A stretch of DNA of 64,000 bases from the NCBI GenBank assembly GCA_031216915.1, contig CM062291.1, positions 35,530,484 through 35,594,483 on the forward strand, read 5' to 3'. The position numbers and the translations under genes were made by a program. Positions 1 to 11,245 of this stretch are shown here, in pieces (position 1 is the first letter of the stretch; each line of letters begins with the position of its first letter). The DNA is from Pictodentalium vernedei (lineage: Eukaryota; Mollusca; Scaphopoda; Dentaliida; Dentaliidae). Under the pieces are notes generated by a model. The model was not told the origin of the DNA. It did not search any database and saw nothing but the letters and a program-made list of their open reading frames with translations.

Positions 1-46
1 GGACTTGTCCCACTAGCAGTTGGTGCAGCACTTCCTATGTCTGCTC
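1..46 (-). CDS. UBR5: UBR5 exon, 5' part (truncated by window start)
   Basis: An acceptor (tttattgttgtag) at 47-49 is followed by an open stretch that reads ADIGSAAPTASGTS in the frame beginning with two split bases. Its position and composition fit the UBR5 region GDID...GSLTTAATGTG, which follows the exon at 11122-11245 after a gap. The phase does not connect directly to that exon (which leaves two bases), so at least one exon between them is missing or unrecognised. An alternative acceptor at 31-32 would restore direct phase but is a weaker site. Confidence 0.55.
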
Positions 47-100
47 CTACAACAATAAACAGAGGAAATATAGATTCATAAATATTATCAGCTTTAGTGT

Positions 101-349
101 TTAACCCTTTACCCAATGAATCGCCCGCATCCGCCCATGTAATATGCCAATTCAGCAGTTGAAAAAATATTATTTTTCAAAATATTTCAACAAAACCATA
201 TCATGTGACCCCTCGTTGGAACGAGCTCGTCGAGCTCATTCCAACGAGGGGCCACATGATATGGTTTTGTTGAAATTTTTTGAAAAATTAAAAAAAATGA
301 TATTTAAATTAATAAATTTTGATTTCATCTGCGTTGGGTAAAGAGTTAA
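101..349. mobile_element. TTAA-flanked hairpin MITE (family A)
   Basis: The element is bounded by TTAA, with termini TTAACCCTTTACCCAA and, inverted, GTTGGGTAAAGAGTTAA. The centre (about 190-272) is a long palindrome with the stem CCATATCATGTG...CCTCGTTGGAACGAGCTC. No coding capacity. TTAA ends are typical of non-autonomous piggyBac or Kolobok-type elements; which superfamily is unknown. Confidence 0.85.
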
Positions 350-1820
350 ATGATTGGTGAATTTTAGAAGTCGACAACTGGTCAACTAGTCGAACCCCTC
401 CGTTGTTTCTAGGTTATAGATGCAAACTGTGACTAAATGGCATTTTAATTATGTCTCACAATTGCCATTTGGGAACTTCTGACTTCCGCATGGGAAGTAA
501 ACACATCGCTATTTCAGACTATGAAGTATGAACGTATTAGAAAATAATATTTTTCCACAATCGCAGACAAATCCACCAGTAAAAGTCTAAAACTACTATT
601 GAATTGAACAGTCCAGACAAATTAAAGTGTATTCCGAAACATCGCTCGATGTGAAAGTGAAATGCAGACAAACATGCCATTACATTAGTTATATTACAAA
701 CCGGTACTGGGTGCTACACTTTTGAGTTAGGGACCTGCGAACCTCCGATTTCTCTGCTAAAGTTTTGAATCGAATTGAATCTCGAATCCGGATGTCAGTC
801 ATTGTAGTGATACTGTGATAGGTAGACATACTCCAGCATATGCGTGGCAGTATATGTTAGATGAGCTTCAAACCGTTGCTGTACTTCGCGTGAGACGGGC
901 GCTATTGCGCTCGCCCATAATTTAAAAAAGACAAGCGCAAAAAATCGTGCCCGTCATCAAACAGTTCAACTTCATTTTAATTGCACTCAACTCACTAGCA
1001 TTACCACGCTTCAAGTCAGAATGGACATATATTTCGTTATTGTCCATTGGTTAATGGTAAAATGAAAACAAAAACAAAACTGCTGTTATATGCCCCCCCC
1101 CCCCCCCCCTACCTCCATATCACCATCCACTCCGCAAGAGGTCCAAATCGATATTGTCAGTGAAAATTGAAACAGTTCCAGTTTCCTTTATTCATTGCGC
1201 ATGTCATTCTACATCCCAATTCATCCAGCAAACGAAACCGAAAGTACAATGCTAATTTAATCAGAACAAACAGATAGACCAACTGTGATTGGCCAGTCAG
1301 TAGTGAAATCGTCTGCTACGGCCAACCAAATCGCTTGTACCAAATAATTTCACCTTGTTTCCCTTTCTTCAAAGATTTGTGTACAAGCGAGAAATTTTAT
1401 CATCGGTGTTTTTGCTGTTTGTCTTTTCTGAATTGGTTACGTTTTCCAGATGCCAACGGTGACTCTATCAACGTTTCAGTCTATTGAAGTATTCAGAGTA
1501 GTCAGCAAGTAGCAATCTAAATATCATGATTAGCTGTGTTTAAACACATCTGTCCTAAACATGCATAGTTGTAAACCTTTGGAGAATTTTGCAAGTGCGA
1601 CTTGCACTCGCAACACAATTTGCGAGTGCACTTTTTTTGCACCCGTAAAATTTTCTAACACGGAGGACTGTGTGGAATCATGGTGAAAACTGTGAAAATG
1701 GTGAAAATACAATGTAATTTGTTACTTTCGGTGATAGAAAGTTCTCTGTTTGAGCCTCGAGAAATCCCTGCCCAGGACAGGATGTCTCTTGCCACAGATA
1801 TAAGTATAATTTCTGGACAT
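350..1820. other. Intronic sequence, no gene recognised
   Basis: This AT-rich intron of the UBR5 gene contains a poly-C run near 1087-1109. I see no exon, RNA gene or clear repeat in it beyond short direct similarities (for example the cgagtgca-rich stretch at 1590-1640). Confidence 0.5.
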
Positions 1821-2072
1821 TTAACCCTTTTCCTAACATGAAAAGCAGACGACACTTGCAAACAAAATTCTTGAATAACTAATTTTTTTCATTTTTTTGT
1901 CTCAAAAACATAGTTTATGACCCCTCTTTGGAACGAGCTCAATGAGCTCATTCCAAAGAGGGGTCATAACCTATGTGTTTGAGACAATAATGAAAAAAAT
2001 AATTAAAATTAACTGGCGATTTTTGCGAATAGCGCCAACAGGTTTTGGGTGTTACGTTGGGTAAAGGGTCAA
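1821..2072. mobile_element. TTAA-type hairpin MITE (family A)
   Basis: It starts TTAACCCTTTTCCTAACAT and ends GTTGGGTAAAGGGTCAA (the outer TTAA decayed to TCAA). The central palindrome at about 1903-1985 has the stem CATAGtTTATGACCCCTCTTTGG / CCAAAGAGGGGTCATAACCTATG, inside flanking TTTTTGTCTCAAAAA. It belongs to the same subfamily as 6761-7012. Confidence 0.82.
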
Positions 2073-2645
2073 ATTGTCCCTCTGTAAATGGCATGGATTT
2101 ATTTACAAATGATTTCTTTAGTTAAATTTAGCTGAATTTGATTAAAAATATTTTGGAAGAACTCAAATATGACAGACGTACACATGAATGGAAGTGGGCT
2201 TGAGTTCATAAATGTAAAAACTTAGTGAATGGTTTCAAGCCAAATTGAATCATCACTGTGGTTTTGAGCCAGATTGAATCTCGTACCATTCGCAGGTCCC
2301 TACTTTGAGTCACCAGCATGTCAGCTCTTTCAAAACTCCCCTCAGTTTGTTATCCTGTTGTTGTCGAGAGCTAATGGTCTTTTTCGCAGTATATATCTTT
2401 TGTATATACATAACTTTTTGATGCTCTTTCTAAATATGCTATCGATTTTTCTCCTCGGTCAAGCAGTAGAACAGTAAATTTTTATCGCAGCAGCATTATT
2501 TTGATTTGATGACATCAAGTAGGGTGGAGAAAAACCATCCTCGAGCGGTGTGGAGGTTGGATAGGAAAATCTCCCTGTCAGGAAAACATATTTGACCCAA
2601 ACACTCAGTAAGCCTTGTGTCTGCGTAAATATGTTCCCCGTCTGG

Positions 2646-2868
2646 CAAGGCTTATATTTCACCAAAAATAGAATTCATTCACGTCAAGATTTGCAAAACA
2701 AAACCAGCGAGAATCCACATTGATTCTCGCAGCACCTCTGCTAGGATTTGTGTGACAAGAATTGAGCTAATTTAACCCTTCACCTAACATAGCGGCATCA
2801 AATTAACCAATACAAGGCTAACATAACTTAAAATATCAGGACTCTTTATCAATACAATTGTAACAAGA
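2646..2868. mobile_element. CAGGGCTTATATTT-ended element, left part (split copy)
   Basis: This matches the reverse complement of the elements at 32612-33112 and 54413-54931 (aaggcttatatttc..., accTCTGCTAGGATTTGTGTG, and an internal TTAACCCTTCACCTAACA block followed by AACCAATACAAGGCTA). It stops near 2868, and the remainder resumes at about 5838-6125, so a roughly 3-kb segment interrupts it. Confidence 0.7.
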
Positions 2869-2959
2869 AAGACGCCAACGCCCTATAGCTCACCAACATT
2901 CCTCTTTGATAGTAACTTTGGCAAACACAAGAACTGACAAAGCTTACCTAAACACAACC

Positions 2960-3830
2960 TCTTAAAAGTAAAACACAGAAACTGACATAAACACTAAGTT
3001 AAGCATGAAATTCTGAGCTAAACAGAAAACTAAACGCAAATAAAAATGTCAAGAAAAATGTTTAAAATGCAAGGTAGGAGGGGTTAATCATGGAACAATG
3101 ATACTGAGGAACATGTATGATGAATATAAGTGCCATGGGAAGAGAAGGAGCACAGCAGCTGACCTAAACACTAAGTTAAACATGAAATTCCGAGCTAAAC
3201 AGAAAACTAAACGCAACTAAAAATTTCAAGAAAAATGTTTAAAATGCAGGGTATGAGGGGTTAATCATGGAACAATGATACTAAGGAACATGTTTGATGA
3301 AAATAATTGCCATGGGAAGAGAAGGAGCACAGCAGCTGACCTAAACACTAAGTTAAACATGAAATTCCGAGCTAAACAGAAAACTAAACGCAACTAAAAA
3401 TGTCAAGAAAAATGTTTAAAATGCAGGGTATGAGGGGTTAATCATGGAACAATGATACTGAGGAACATGTATGATGAATATAAGTGCCATGGGAAGAGAA
3501 GGAGCACAGCAGCTGACCTAAACACTAAGTTAAACATGAAATTCTGAGCTAAACAGAAAACTAAATGCAACTAAAAATGTCAAGAAAAATGATTAAAATG
3601 CAGGGTATGAGGGGTTAATCATGAAACAATGATACTGAGGAACATGTATGATGAATATAAGTGCCATTGGAAGAGAAGGAGCACAGCAGCTGACCTAAAC
3701 ACTTAGTTAAATATGAAATTCTAAGCTAAACAGAAAACTAAACGCAACTAAAAATGTCAAGAAAAATGTCTAAAATGTAGGGTATGAGGGGTTAAATCAT
3801 GGTAAAATGAAAGTGTCAATGACACTGTAG
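2960..3830. repeat. Tandem array, 177-bp unit, about 5 copies
   Basis: The phrase CACAGCAGCTGACCTAAACAC recurs at 3151, 3328, 3505 and 3682, exactly 177 bp apart, and the unit also contains GGGGTTAATCATGGAACAATG. The first copy (from about 2960) is partial and the last decays at about 3830. No stable reading frame. Confidence 0.93.
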
Positions 3831-4079
3831 CTCAACTTGTCAAGACAAAGACATGTACATGTATAGTATGTGACACAGCAATGACAAACATCTAGGTAAT
3901 GACCTGATAACAAAGGTACATATAAAGTATTGTAACGGTCTGTACATAAATACTGGCCGTTGCCTGTAACAAATGTATAGGTAAAGTATTGTAAAGGTGG
4001 GTGACAGTCAGATGCTAAACTAGAAAAGAAAACTTTGAGTCCCAGAGTGGGTCTGACTGAACCCTAAAATATTTGTTCT

Positions 4080-5660
4080 CATAGCACAGTGATAACAAAG
4101 GCACCCCAAAACACACTCAATCCTGTCCCAAGGTGAAAACAAAGGTACCCAAGAAGTTTCGTGAAGATCAGTTCACAAATATGAGCTGTGTAAAAGTTGT
4201 GACAAAAAACTGATTGGACCTATTTTCAGTACAAAATGGCCACTGGCAGCCATCTTGAATTTTGGACCGCACTCAGAAACACTCGTTCTCATCCCAAGGT
4301 GATAACAAAGGTACCCAGGAAGTTTTGTGAAGATCGGTTCATAAATACAGCCTCTAGCCCGAGCCGTATTGACATGTGCACTTACAGTGTATAAGTAGCA
4401 CTAAATAAATCAAAGTTCATCTAATTTGCATAATTTCTGCACGAGAAAAAAACCTGTACTATATGTGATGTATTCCATGTTACTAAACATTCATACAAAA
4501 CTTTATTCAAATCAGAACTTCCGTACAGAAGTTCTGTACAAAAGACTGATTGCACTAATTTTGGTACAAAATGGCTGCTGGTGGCCATCTTGAATTTCGT
4601 ACCACACCCAAAAACACTCGTTCTCAACCCACGGTGATAACAAAGGTACCCAAGAAGTTTCGTAAAGATCGGTTCATAAATACGGCCTCTAGCCTGAGCC
4701 GTATAGAAGTTGTGTACAAAAAACTGATTAGACCTAATTTTGGTACAAAATGGCCACTGGCAGCCATCTTGAATTTTGGACCACACCCAGAAACACTCGT
4801 TCTCGTCCCAAGGTGATAACAAAGGTACCCAATACGTTTCGTGAAGATCGGTTCATAAATACAGACTCTAGCCCGAGCCGTATTGACATGTATACTTACT
4901 GTGTGTAAGTAGCACTGAAAAAATCAAAGTTCATCTAATTTGCATAATTTCTGCACGAGAAAAAACCCTGTATTATATGTGATGTATCCCATGGTACTAA
5001 ACATTCACACAACAAATTATTCAAATCAGCGCTTTCATATGGAAGTTCTGTGCAAAAATCTGATTGCACCAAATTTTGTACAAAATGGCTGCCATCGGCC
5101 ATCTTGAATTTCGGACCGGACCCAAAAACACTCGTTCTCGTCCTACGGTGATAACAAAGGTACCCAAGGAGTTTCGTAAAGATCGGTTCATAAATACGGC
5201 CTCTAGCCCGAGCCGTATTGGCATTTGCACTTACAGTGCTGAAAGTAACACCAAAAAACATCAAAGTTAGTCTAATTTGCATAATTTACGCACGAGAAAA
5301 AAACCTGTATTATATGTGATGTATTATATGTGATATGTGTTGTATCCCATGGTACTAAACATTCATACAAAAAATTATTCAAATCAGAGCTTTCATATGG
5401 AAGTTCTGTACAAAAAACAGATTTCTGCATCGTCGGTACAAAATGGTGGCTGGCAGCCATCTTGAATTTCGGACTGCACCCAAAAACACTCGTTCTCGTC
5501 CCACGGTCATAACAAAGATACCCAAGAAATTTCGTAAAGATTGGTTCATAAATACGGCCTCTAGCCCGAGCCGTATCCAATTGTTGACGGATAGATGGAC
5601 AGACAGACGACAGGCCATGGCATAAGCTCAAATTTGGCTTCACCAAAGTTGAGCTAATGA
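4080..5660. repeat. Diverged tandem array, about 160-180-bp units in higher-order blocks
   Basis: Repeated phrases GATAACAAAGGTACCCAAGA, GATCGGTTCATAAATAC and CTCTAGCCCGAGCCGTATTG recur about six times (near 4140, 4300, 4640, 4815, 5150 and 5510). Alternating units carry AATTTGCATAATTTCTGCACGAGAAAAAA blocks. Short open frames on both strands across it are products of the repeat and not genes. The array ends with GACGGATAGATGGACAGACAG. Confidence 0.85.
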
Positions 5661-5837
5661 TAATAATCATCATATAGCAGCATTATAAAAGCCATGATAT
5701 GGAAATAGGGCGAATAAGTGACCTAAACAGAAACTTTAACATTATTGGACACGTACGCTGACGCCGACACCGACATTGACGCCGTCCGATCGAGCCATTC
5801 CAAACCAACCAAAGTTGGTGAGCTAAAAAAAGAGCTG

Positions 5838-6125
5838 TCATTGACATTGGCTCCATGAGCTGGTTCAATAACATCCATATTTGTAAGGTTTCATTTGTAA
5901 ATATTGATTATTTTTTTTAAATATCAAATTCTTTTTATGTTTTAAAAATTAAAAAGCTATGTTGGGTAAAGAAATAACATGTGTTATCAGTATACAACAG
6001 GGATTTAACCAAGGTGGCCTCATGGGATCCTGGCACACTTGTAGCCAGTATGGATTCTCGCAATCATTTTCGCAAGTATCCAAATGGATTCACTCAAATA
6101 TAGATGAAATATAAGTCCTGCTCAG
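5838..6125. mobile_element. CAGGGCTTATATTT-ended element, right part (split copy)
   Basis: The sequence CATATTTGTAAGGTTTCATTTG...TTAAAAAGCTATGTTGGGTAAAG, then TATCAGTATACAACAGGG, and finally GATGAAATATAAGTCCTG is the reverse complement of the 5' half of the copies at 32.6 and 54.4 kb. Together with 2646-2868 it rebuilds one copy. Confidence 0.7.
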
Positions 6126-6760
6126 GTGAGATTTCCACATCAAACCCCCATATCACTCAAGGATAACAATATTTTTATCGCCAGCAGTGTTATGAATTTG
6201 AGGAACATTCCATTGATGCATTCAGAGGGTTGGGGGAACACACACCCACATTTTCCCCTGCGGCTATGCCAATGTATCGGGTCATTTTATCCATAAAACT
6301 TGAAAACTGATGTAGTAGGGCACCAGGTCTAGAGTCAAAGATCTTCACAAACCTATTCATAGGCTTCTTGAATAAGGCTCTTAGGTGCAGAGCCTGCAGT
6401 ATAGCAGTGTTAGAGCAAATATGATGGGGGATGGGGGGGGGGGGGGGGGCACGAAGAAATCTGGATATTATATATACAAGAGGCCTGCATCGCAAAGTGC
6501 TGCTAATGACCCAACTGCAAAAAATGCCCCGTTACAACACCAAATGTCATTCAAATTGGAGTGGCAGTGGCTGAGAGACAAGGCAAAATGTTTATACAGA
6601 TGGGCAAATGGATGGACGAACTGCCAGATGGACGAGCGGATGGACGGAGGTCTCCACTAGATACCTCTTTGACTTTTCAAGTCGGGAGCATAATAACTGT
6701 GGATTTGTTGCATGCGTAATTATGTAAAAGATAAAAAATTTGTAACTAGAATTAATACCA

Positions 6761-7012
6761 TTAACCCTTTACCTAATGTAACGGCCAAAACTGGCCAGCG
6801 CTATTCTCAAAAATCGCCAATTAATTTTCATTATTTTTTTCATTTCTTGTCTCAAAAACATAGGTTATGACCCCTCGTTGGAACGAGCTCGACGAGCTCG
6901 TTCCAACGAGGGGTCATAACCTATGTTTTTGAGACAAAAAATTAAAAAAATTGGTTATTCAAGAATTATTTTTGCAAGTGTCGTCTGCTTTTCAGGTTAG
7001 GTAAAGGCTTAA
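6761..7012. mobile_element. TTAA hairpin MITE (family A)
   Basis: It is flanked by TTAA, with termini TTAACCCTTTACCTAATGTA and GGTTAGGTAAAGGCTTAA. The central palindrome at about 6852-6936 is nearly perfect (CATAGGTTATGACCCCTCGTTGGAACG and its complement). Confidence 0.87.
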
Positions 7013-7339
7013 GGCCCCACAGAGTTGGCCATTTTTTGTATAATAGCATGTTTGCAGGCATTTTTTTATTTTCATTTTATAATTATCCCCGCATTTTAAA
7101 AAATGCGGGGATATTGTCATGATCTCCGTCCGTACGACCGTACGTCCGTACTTCCGGTTTTGTAATTCGAAACGCTGTAACTTTCTACAGTTGTTCGATA
7201 GGGTCTCTGCAACCCAAAAATACAACTTTTAAATTTTTGTGCCACCAGGTGGCTTCTGTGGAGCCACTTAAAAAATGCGTTATTTTTTCACTTTTTTGCT
7301 GAATAGTCCCAACCTATGTAATTCGGAGTTCTAAAATTA

Positions 7340-10300
7340 CACTAGGGTGTTGCTAAATGATCTGTAGATATGTAGGAAGGTTTCGGATTTTTCGGGTGCC
7401 ACGTGGCTGTGCCACTGTAGCCACTTTTGTGTTTTCTTAGACCGTTTCCGGCAAAAGGCTCGTAGGATATGTAATTCGAAATGCTAAATCTATGCTCAGA
7501 TGTTGCAGTAGGGTCTATAGATGCGCACGAAAATTTCGGATTTTTCGGGTGCCACGTGGCTGTGCCACCGTAGCCACTTTTGTGTTTTCTTAGACCGTTT
7601 CCGGCAAAAGGCTCGTAGGATGTGTAATTCGAAACGCTAAATCCATGCTCAGAAGTTGCAGTAGGGGCTATAGATGCGCAGGAAGGTTTCAGATTTTTCG
7701 GGTGCCACATGGCTGTGCCACCGTAGCCACTTTTGTGTTTTCTTGAACCGTTTCCGGCGAAAGGCTCGTAGGTTATGTAATTCGAAATGCTAAAACCATG
7801 CTCATATGTTGTAGTAGGGTCTATAGATGCACACGAAGGTTTCAGATTTTTCGGGTGCCACGTGGCTGTGCCACCGTAGCCACTTTCGTGTTTTCTTAGA
7901 TCGTTTCCGGCGAAAGGCTCGTAGGGAATGTAATTCGAAATGCTAAAACCATGCTCATATCTTGCAGTAGGGACTATAGATGCGCACAAAGGTTTCGGAT
8001 TTTTCGGGTGCCACGTGGCTGTGCCACCGTAGCCACTTTTGTGTTTTCTTAGACCGTTTCCGGCGAAAGGCTCCTAGGGTATGTAATTCAAAATGCTAAA
8101 ATCATGCTCACATGTTGCAGTGGGGTCTGTAGATGCGCACGAAGGTTTCAGATTTTCCAGGTGCCACGTGGCTGTGCAACTATTGCCACTTTTGTGTTTT
8201 CTTAGACAGTTTCCGGTGAAAGGCTCCTAGGGTATGTAATTCGAAACGCTAAAACCATGCTCAAATGTTGCAGTGGGGTCTGTAGATGCGCACGAAGGTT
8301 TCCGATTTTTAGGGTGCCACGTGGCTGTGCCACGGTTGCCACTTTTGTGTTTTCTTAGACCATTTCCGGCAAAAGGCTCCTAGGGAATGTAATTTGAAAC
8401 ACTAAAACCATGCTCAAATGTTGCAGTGGGGTCTGTAGATGTGTACGAAGGTTTCGGATTTTTCAGGTGCCACGTGGCTGTGCCACCGTTGCCACTTTTG
8501 TGTTTTCTTAGACCGTTTCTGGAGAAAGGCTCCTAGGGTATGTAATTCGAAACGCTAAAACCATGCTCAAATGTTGCAGTGGGGTCTGTAGATGCGCACA
8601 AAGGTTTCGGATTTTTCAGGAGCCACGTGGCTGTGCCACCGTTGCCACTTTTGTGTTTTCTTAGACCGTTTCCGACGAAAGGCTCCTAGGGTATGTAATT
8701 CGAAATGCTAAAACCATGCTCAAATGTTGCAGTGGGGTCTGTAGATGTGCAGGAAGGTTTCGGATTTTTCAGGTGCCACGTGGCTGTGCCACCATTGCCA
8801 CTTTCGTGTTTTCTTAGACCGTTTCCGGCGAAAGGCTCCTAGGGTATGTAATTCGAAACGCTAAAACCATGCTCAAATGTTGCAGTGGGGTCTGTAGATG
8901 CGCACGAAGGTTTCGGATTTTTCAGGTGCCACCGTTGCCACTTTTGTGTTTTCTTAGACCGTTTCCGGCGAAAGGCTCCTAGGGTATGTAATTCGAAACG
9001 CTAAAACCATGCTCAAATGTTGCAGTGGGGTCTGTAGATGCGCCCAAAGGTTTCGGATTTTTCAGGTGCCACGTGGCTGTGCCACCATTGCCACTTTGGT
9101 GTTTTCTTAGACCGTTTCCGACGAAAGGCTCCTAGGGTATGTAATTCGAAATGCTAAAACCATGCTCAAATGTTGCAGTGGGGTCTGTAGATGCGCACGA
9201 AGGTTTCGGATTTTTCAGCTGCCATGTGGCTGCGCCACCATTGCCACTTTCGTGTTTTTTTAGACCGTTTCCGTCGAAAGGCTCCTAGGGTATGTAATTC
9301 GAAACACTAAAACCATGCTCAAATGTTGCAGTGGGGTCTGTAGATGCGCACGAAGGTTTCCGATTTTTCAGGTGCCACGTGGCTGTGCCACCATTGCCAC
9401 TTTTGTGTTTTCTTAGACCGTTTCCAGGCGAAAGGCTCCTAGGGTGTGTAATTCGAAACGCTAAAACCATGCTCAAATGTTGCAGTGGGGTCTGTAGATG
9501 CACACGAAGGCTTCGGATTTTTCAGCTGCCACGTGGCTGTGCCACCATTGCCACTTTCGTGTTTTCTTAGACTGTTTCCGGCGAAAGGCTCCTAGGGTAT
9601 GTAATTCGAAACGCTAAAACCATGCTCAAATGTTGCAGTAGGGTCTCTAGATGTGCACGAAGGTTTCAGATTTTTTAGGTGCCATGTGGCTGTGCCACCG
9701 TTGCCACTTTTGTGTTTTCTTAGACTGTTTCCGGCAAAAGGCTCCTAGGGTATGTAATTCGAAACGCTAAAACCATGCTCAAATGTTGCAGTAGGGTCTG
9801 TAGATGTGCACGAAGGTTTCGGATTTTTCAGGTGCCACGTGGCTGTGCTACCGTTGCCACTTTTGTGTTTTCTTAGACCGTTTCCGGCGAAAGGCTCCTA
9901 GGGTATGTAATTCGAAATGCTAAAACCATGCTCAAATGTTGCAGTGGGGTCTGTAGATGTGCACGGAGGTTTCAGATTTTTTAGGTGCCACGTGGCTGCG
10001 ACACCATTGCCACTTTCGTGTTTTCTTAGACCATTTCCAGCGAAAGGCTGCAAGGGTATGTAATTCGAAATGCTAAAACCATGCTCAAATGTTGCAGTAG
10101 GGTCTGTAGATGTGCACGAAGGTTTCCGATTTTTCAGGTACCATGTGGCTGTGCCACCGTTGCCACTTTTGTGTTTTCTTAGACCGTTTCCGGCGAAAGG
10201 CTCCTATGGTATGTAATTCGAAACGCTAAAACCATGCTCAAATGTTGCAGTGGGGTCTGTAGATGCGCACGAAGGTTTCGGATTTTTCAGGTGCCACGTG

Positions 10301-10342
10301 GCTGTGCCACCGTTGCCATTTTTGTGTTTTCTTAGACCGTTT
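7340..10342. repeat. Tandem array, 153-bp unit, about 19-20 copies
   Basis: The landmark GGATTTTTCGGGTGCCACG appears every 153 bp (7385, 7538, 7691 and onward), each unit also containing TGTGTTTTCTTAGACCGTTTCCGG and ATGTAATTCGAAACGCTAAA. The period is 51 codons, so units can stay in frame. On the minus strand the first four units (7342-7989) form a 215-codon open frame. Later units carry stops and one has an internal deletion (about 8928-8940). I regard it as a satellite, not a gene. An ancestral, more diverged unit may lie at 7130-7340. The array runs into an assembly gap. Confidence 0.95.
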
Positions 10343-10442
10343 NNNNNNNNNNNNNNNNNNNNNNNNNNNNNNNNNNNNNNNNNNNNNNNNNNNNNNNNNN
10401 NNNNNNNNNNNNNNNNNNNNNNNNNNNNNNNNNNNNNNNNNN
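10343..10442. other. Assembly gap (100 N)
   Basis: Exactly 100 N bases immediately follow the 153-bp array in mid-unit. A fixed 100-N run normally marks a gap of unknown size, so the true length of the array and anything beyond it is unknown. A missing UBR5 exon could lie here. Confidence 0.97.
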
Positions 10443-10681
10443 TTTTGGACAGGAACTAAAATTTTTCCCCTCCCAGCATTATCCCAAGTATTGCCTGACA
10501 AACTTTCTTTAAACAATTTTGAATCTTAACGACATGAGGAAGGTGCGAACCAAATTGCCCAAAGATAATTTGTACCAAATTTGGTTGGGTTCAGTCCACT
10601 GGGTCAGATTGATATGCACAATGGAACCAAGTGATGGTTATAGCTCATATTGACTTTCAATCGGGTGAACCAACTGGGAAT

Positions 10682-10894
10682 TTAACCCCCTTCACTCTGA
10701 TGTCAAAATACCAAAATTTCAGGAAGCTGTTTTTTCCCATAATGCATCTAGAAATTTAACTAATTCAATCTCGTTTGACAGAGCTCAAAGCGCTCTGTCA
10801 AACAAGATTGAATTGGTTAAATTTCTAGTTGCATTATGGGAATTTTTTTCTGCCTGAAATTTAGATATTTTGACATCAGTGTGCAGGGGGTTAA
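10682..10894. mobile_element. TTAA hairpin MITE (family C)
   Basis: Termini are TTAACCCCCTTCACTCTGATG and CATCAGTGTGCAGGGGGTTAA, with the subterminal TCAAAATA..AAATTTCAGG inverted on the other side. A central palindrome (about 10738-10850) has the stem CATAATGCA...CAATCTcGTTTGACAGAGC. It is 213 bp between TTAA sites. A decayed half-copy follows at 10895-11010. Confidence 0.85.
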
Positions 10895-11121
10895 CTAATT
10901 CAACATTTTTTGAGAGCCCATGAGCTGTGTCAAAAAAAAGGTTGAACTGATTAAATTCCTAGTTACACAACAGGAAAAACTTGCAGGCTGAAATTTTAGT
11001 ACATTTTCCATAACATGTATATTTTTCTGTATTGTAATGTAATTATCCACCATTGGTTTTATAAGTATTTCTCAATTTGCGATCACACACATATTCACTG
11101 TTAAAGAGTTATGTAACTTAC

Positions 11122-11245
11122 CCCCGGTTTGTTGTATCGGCATTTCTTGACTGAATAGATGCAAGAGCATCAACTGCACTACTAACTGCATTGATGGCTT
11201 CCAAGGTAGATGTAAAAGAACTACTGGTCGTGGTTGGATTTACAT
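11122..11245 (-). CDS. UBR5: UBR5 exon (LSAVEAIANA segment)
   Basis: A 124-bp exon (2 + 40 codons + 2), acceptor tttcacag, donor gtaagt. It encodes VNPTTTSSSFTSTLEAINAV, then SSAVDALASIQSRNADTTNR. It corresponds to UBR5 NTFAERLSAVEAIANAISVVSS...GNRAG, immediately after the CDGN segment. It leaves two bases (GG) for the next exon. I could not find the following exon (the region rich in RSLRLREMMRRS in vertebrate UBR5); the 100-N gap at 10343-10442 lies in the right interval. Confidence 0.9.

Larger units (their letters stand above)
2869..5837. mobile_element. Array-bearing insertion splitting the element 2646-6125
   Basis: The segment between the two halves of the split element has short inverted ends (tagctcaccaac near 2885 and gttggtgagcta near 5816). 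It carries two tandem arrays (177-bp units, then about 160-180-bp units), a GACGGATAGATGGACAG tail near 5586 and a G-C rich acgccgacaccgacattgacgcc stretch. It resembles the array-bearing non-autonomous elements (pearl/HINE type) described from molluscs, but no transposition gene is present, so the class is an inference. Confidence 0.5.

Noticed and set aside
2960-3830. CRISPR-like array
   Set aside because: Units are 177 bp and contiguous without unique spacers; eukaryotic tandem repeat.
4421-5673. Several 115-133-codon frames on the minus strand with similar peptides (RARGRIYEPIFTKLLGYLCY)
   Set aside because: The peptides repeat because the DNA is a tandem array; frames are short and differ between units.
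7342-7989. 215-codon open frame on the minus strand
   Set aside because: It lies wholly inside the 153-bp satellite, whose period is divisible by three; neighbouring units have stops, and there is no splice or start context.
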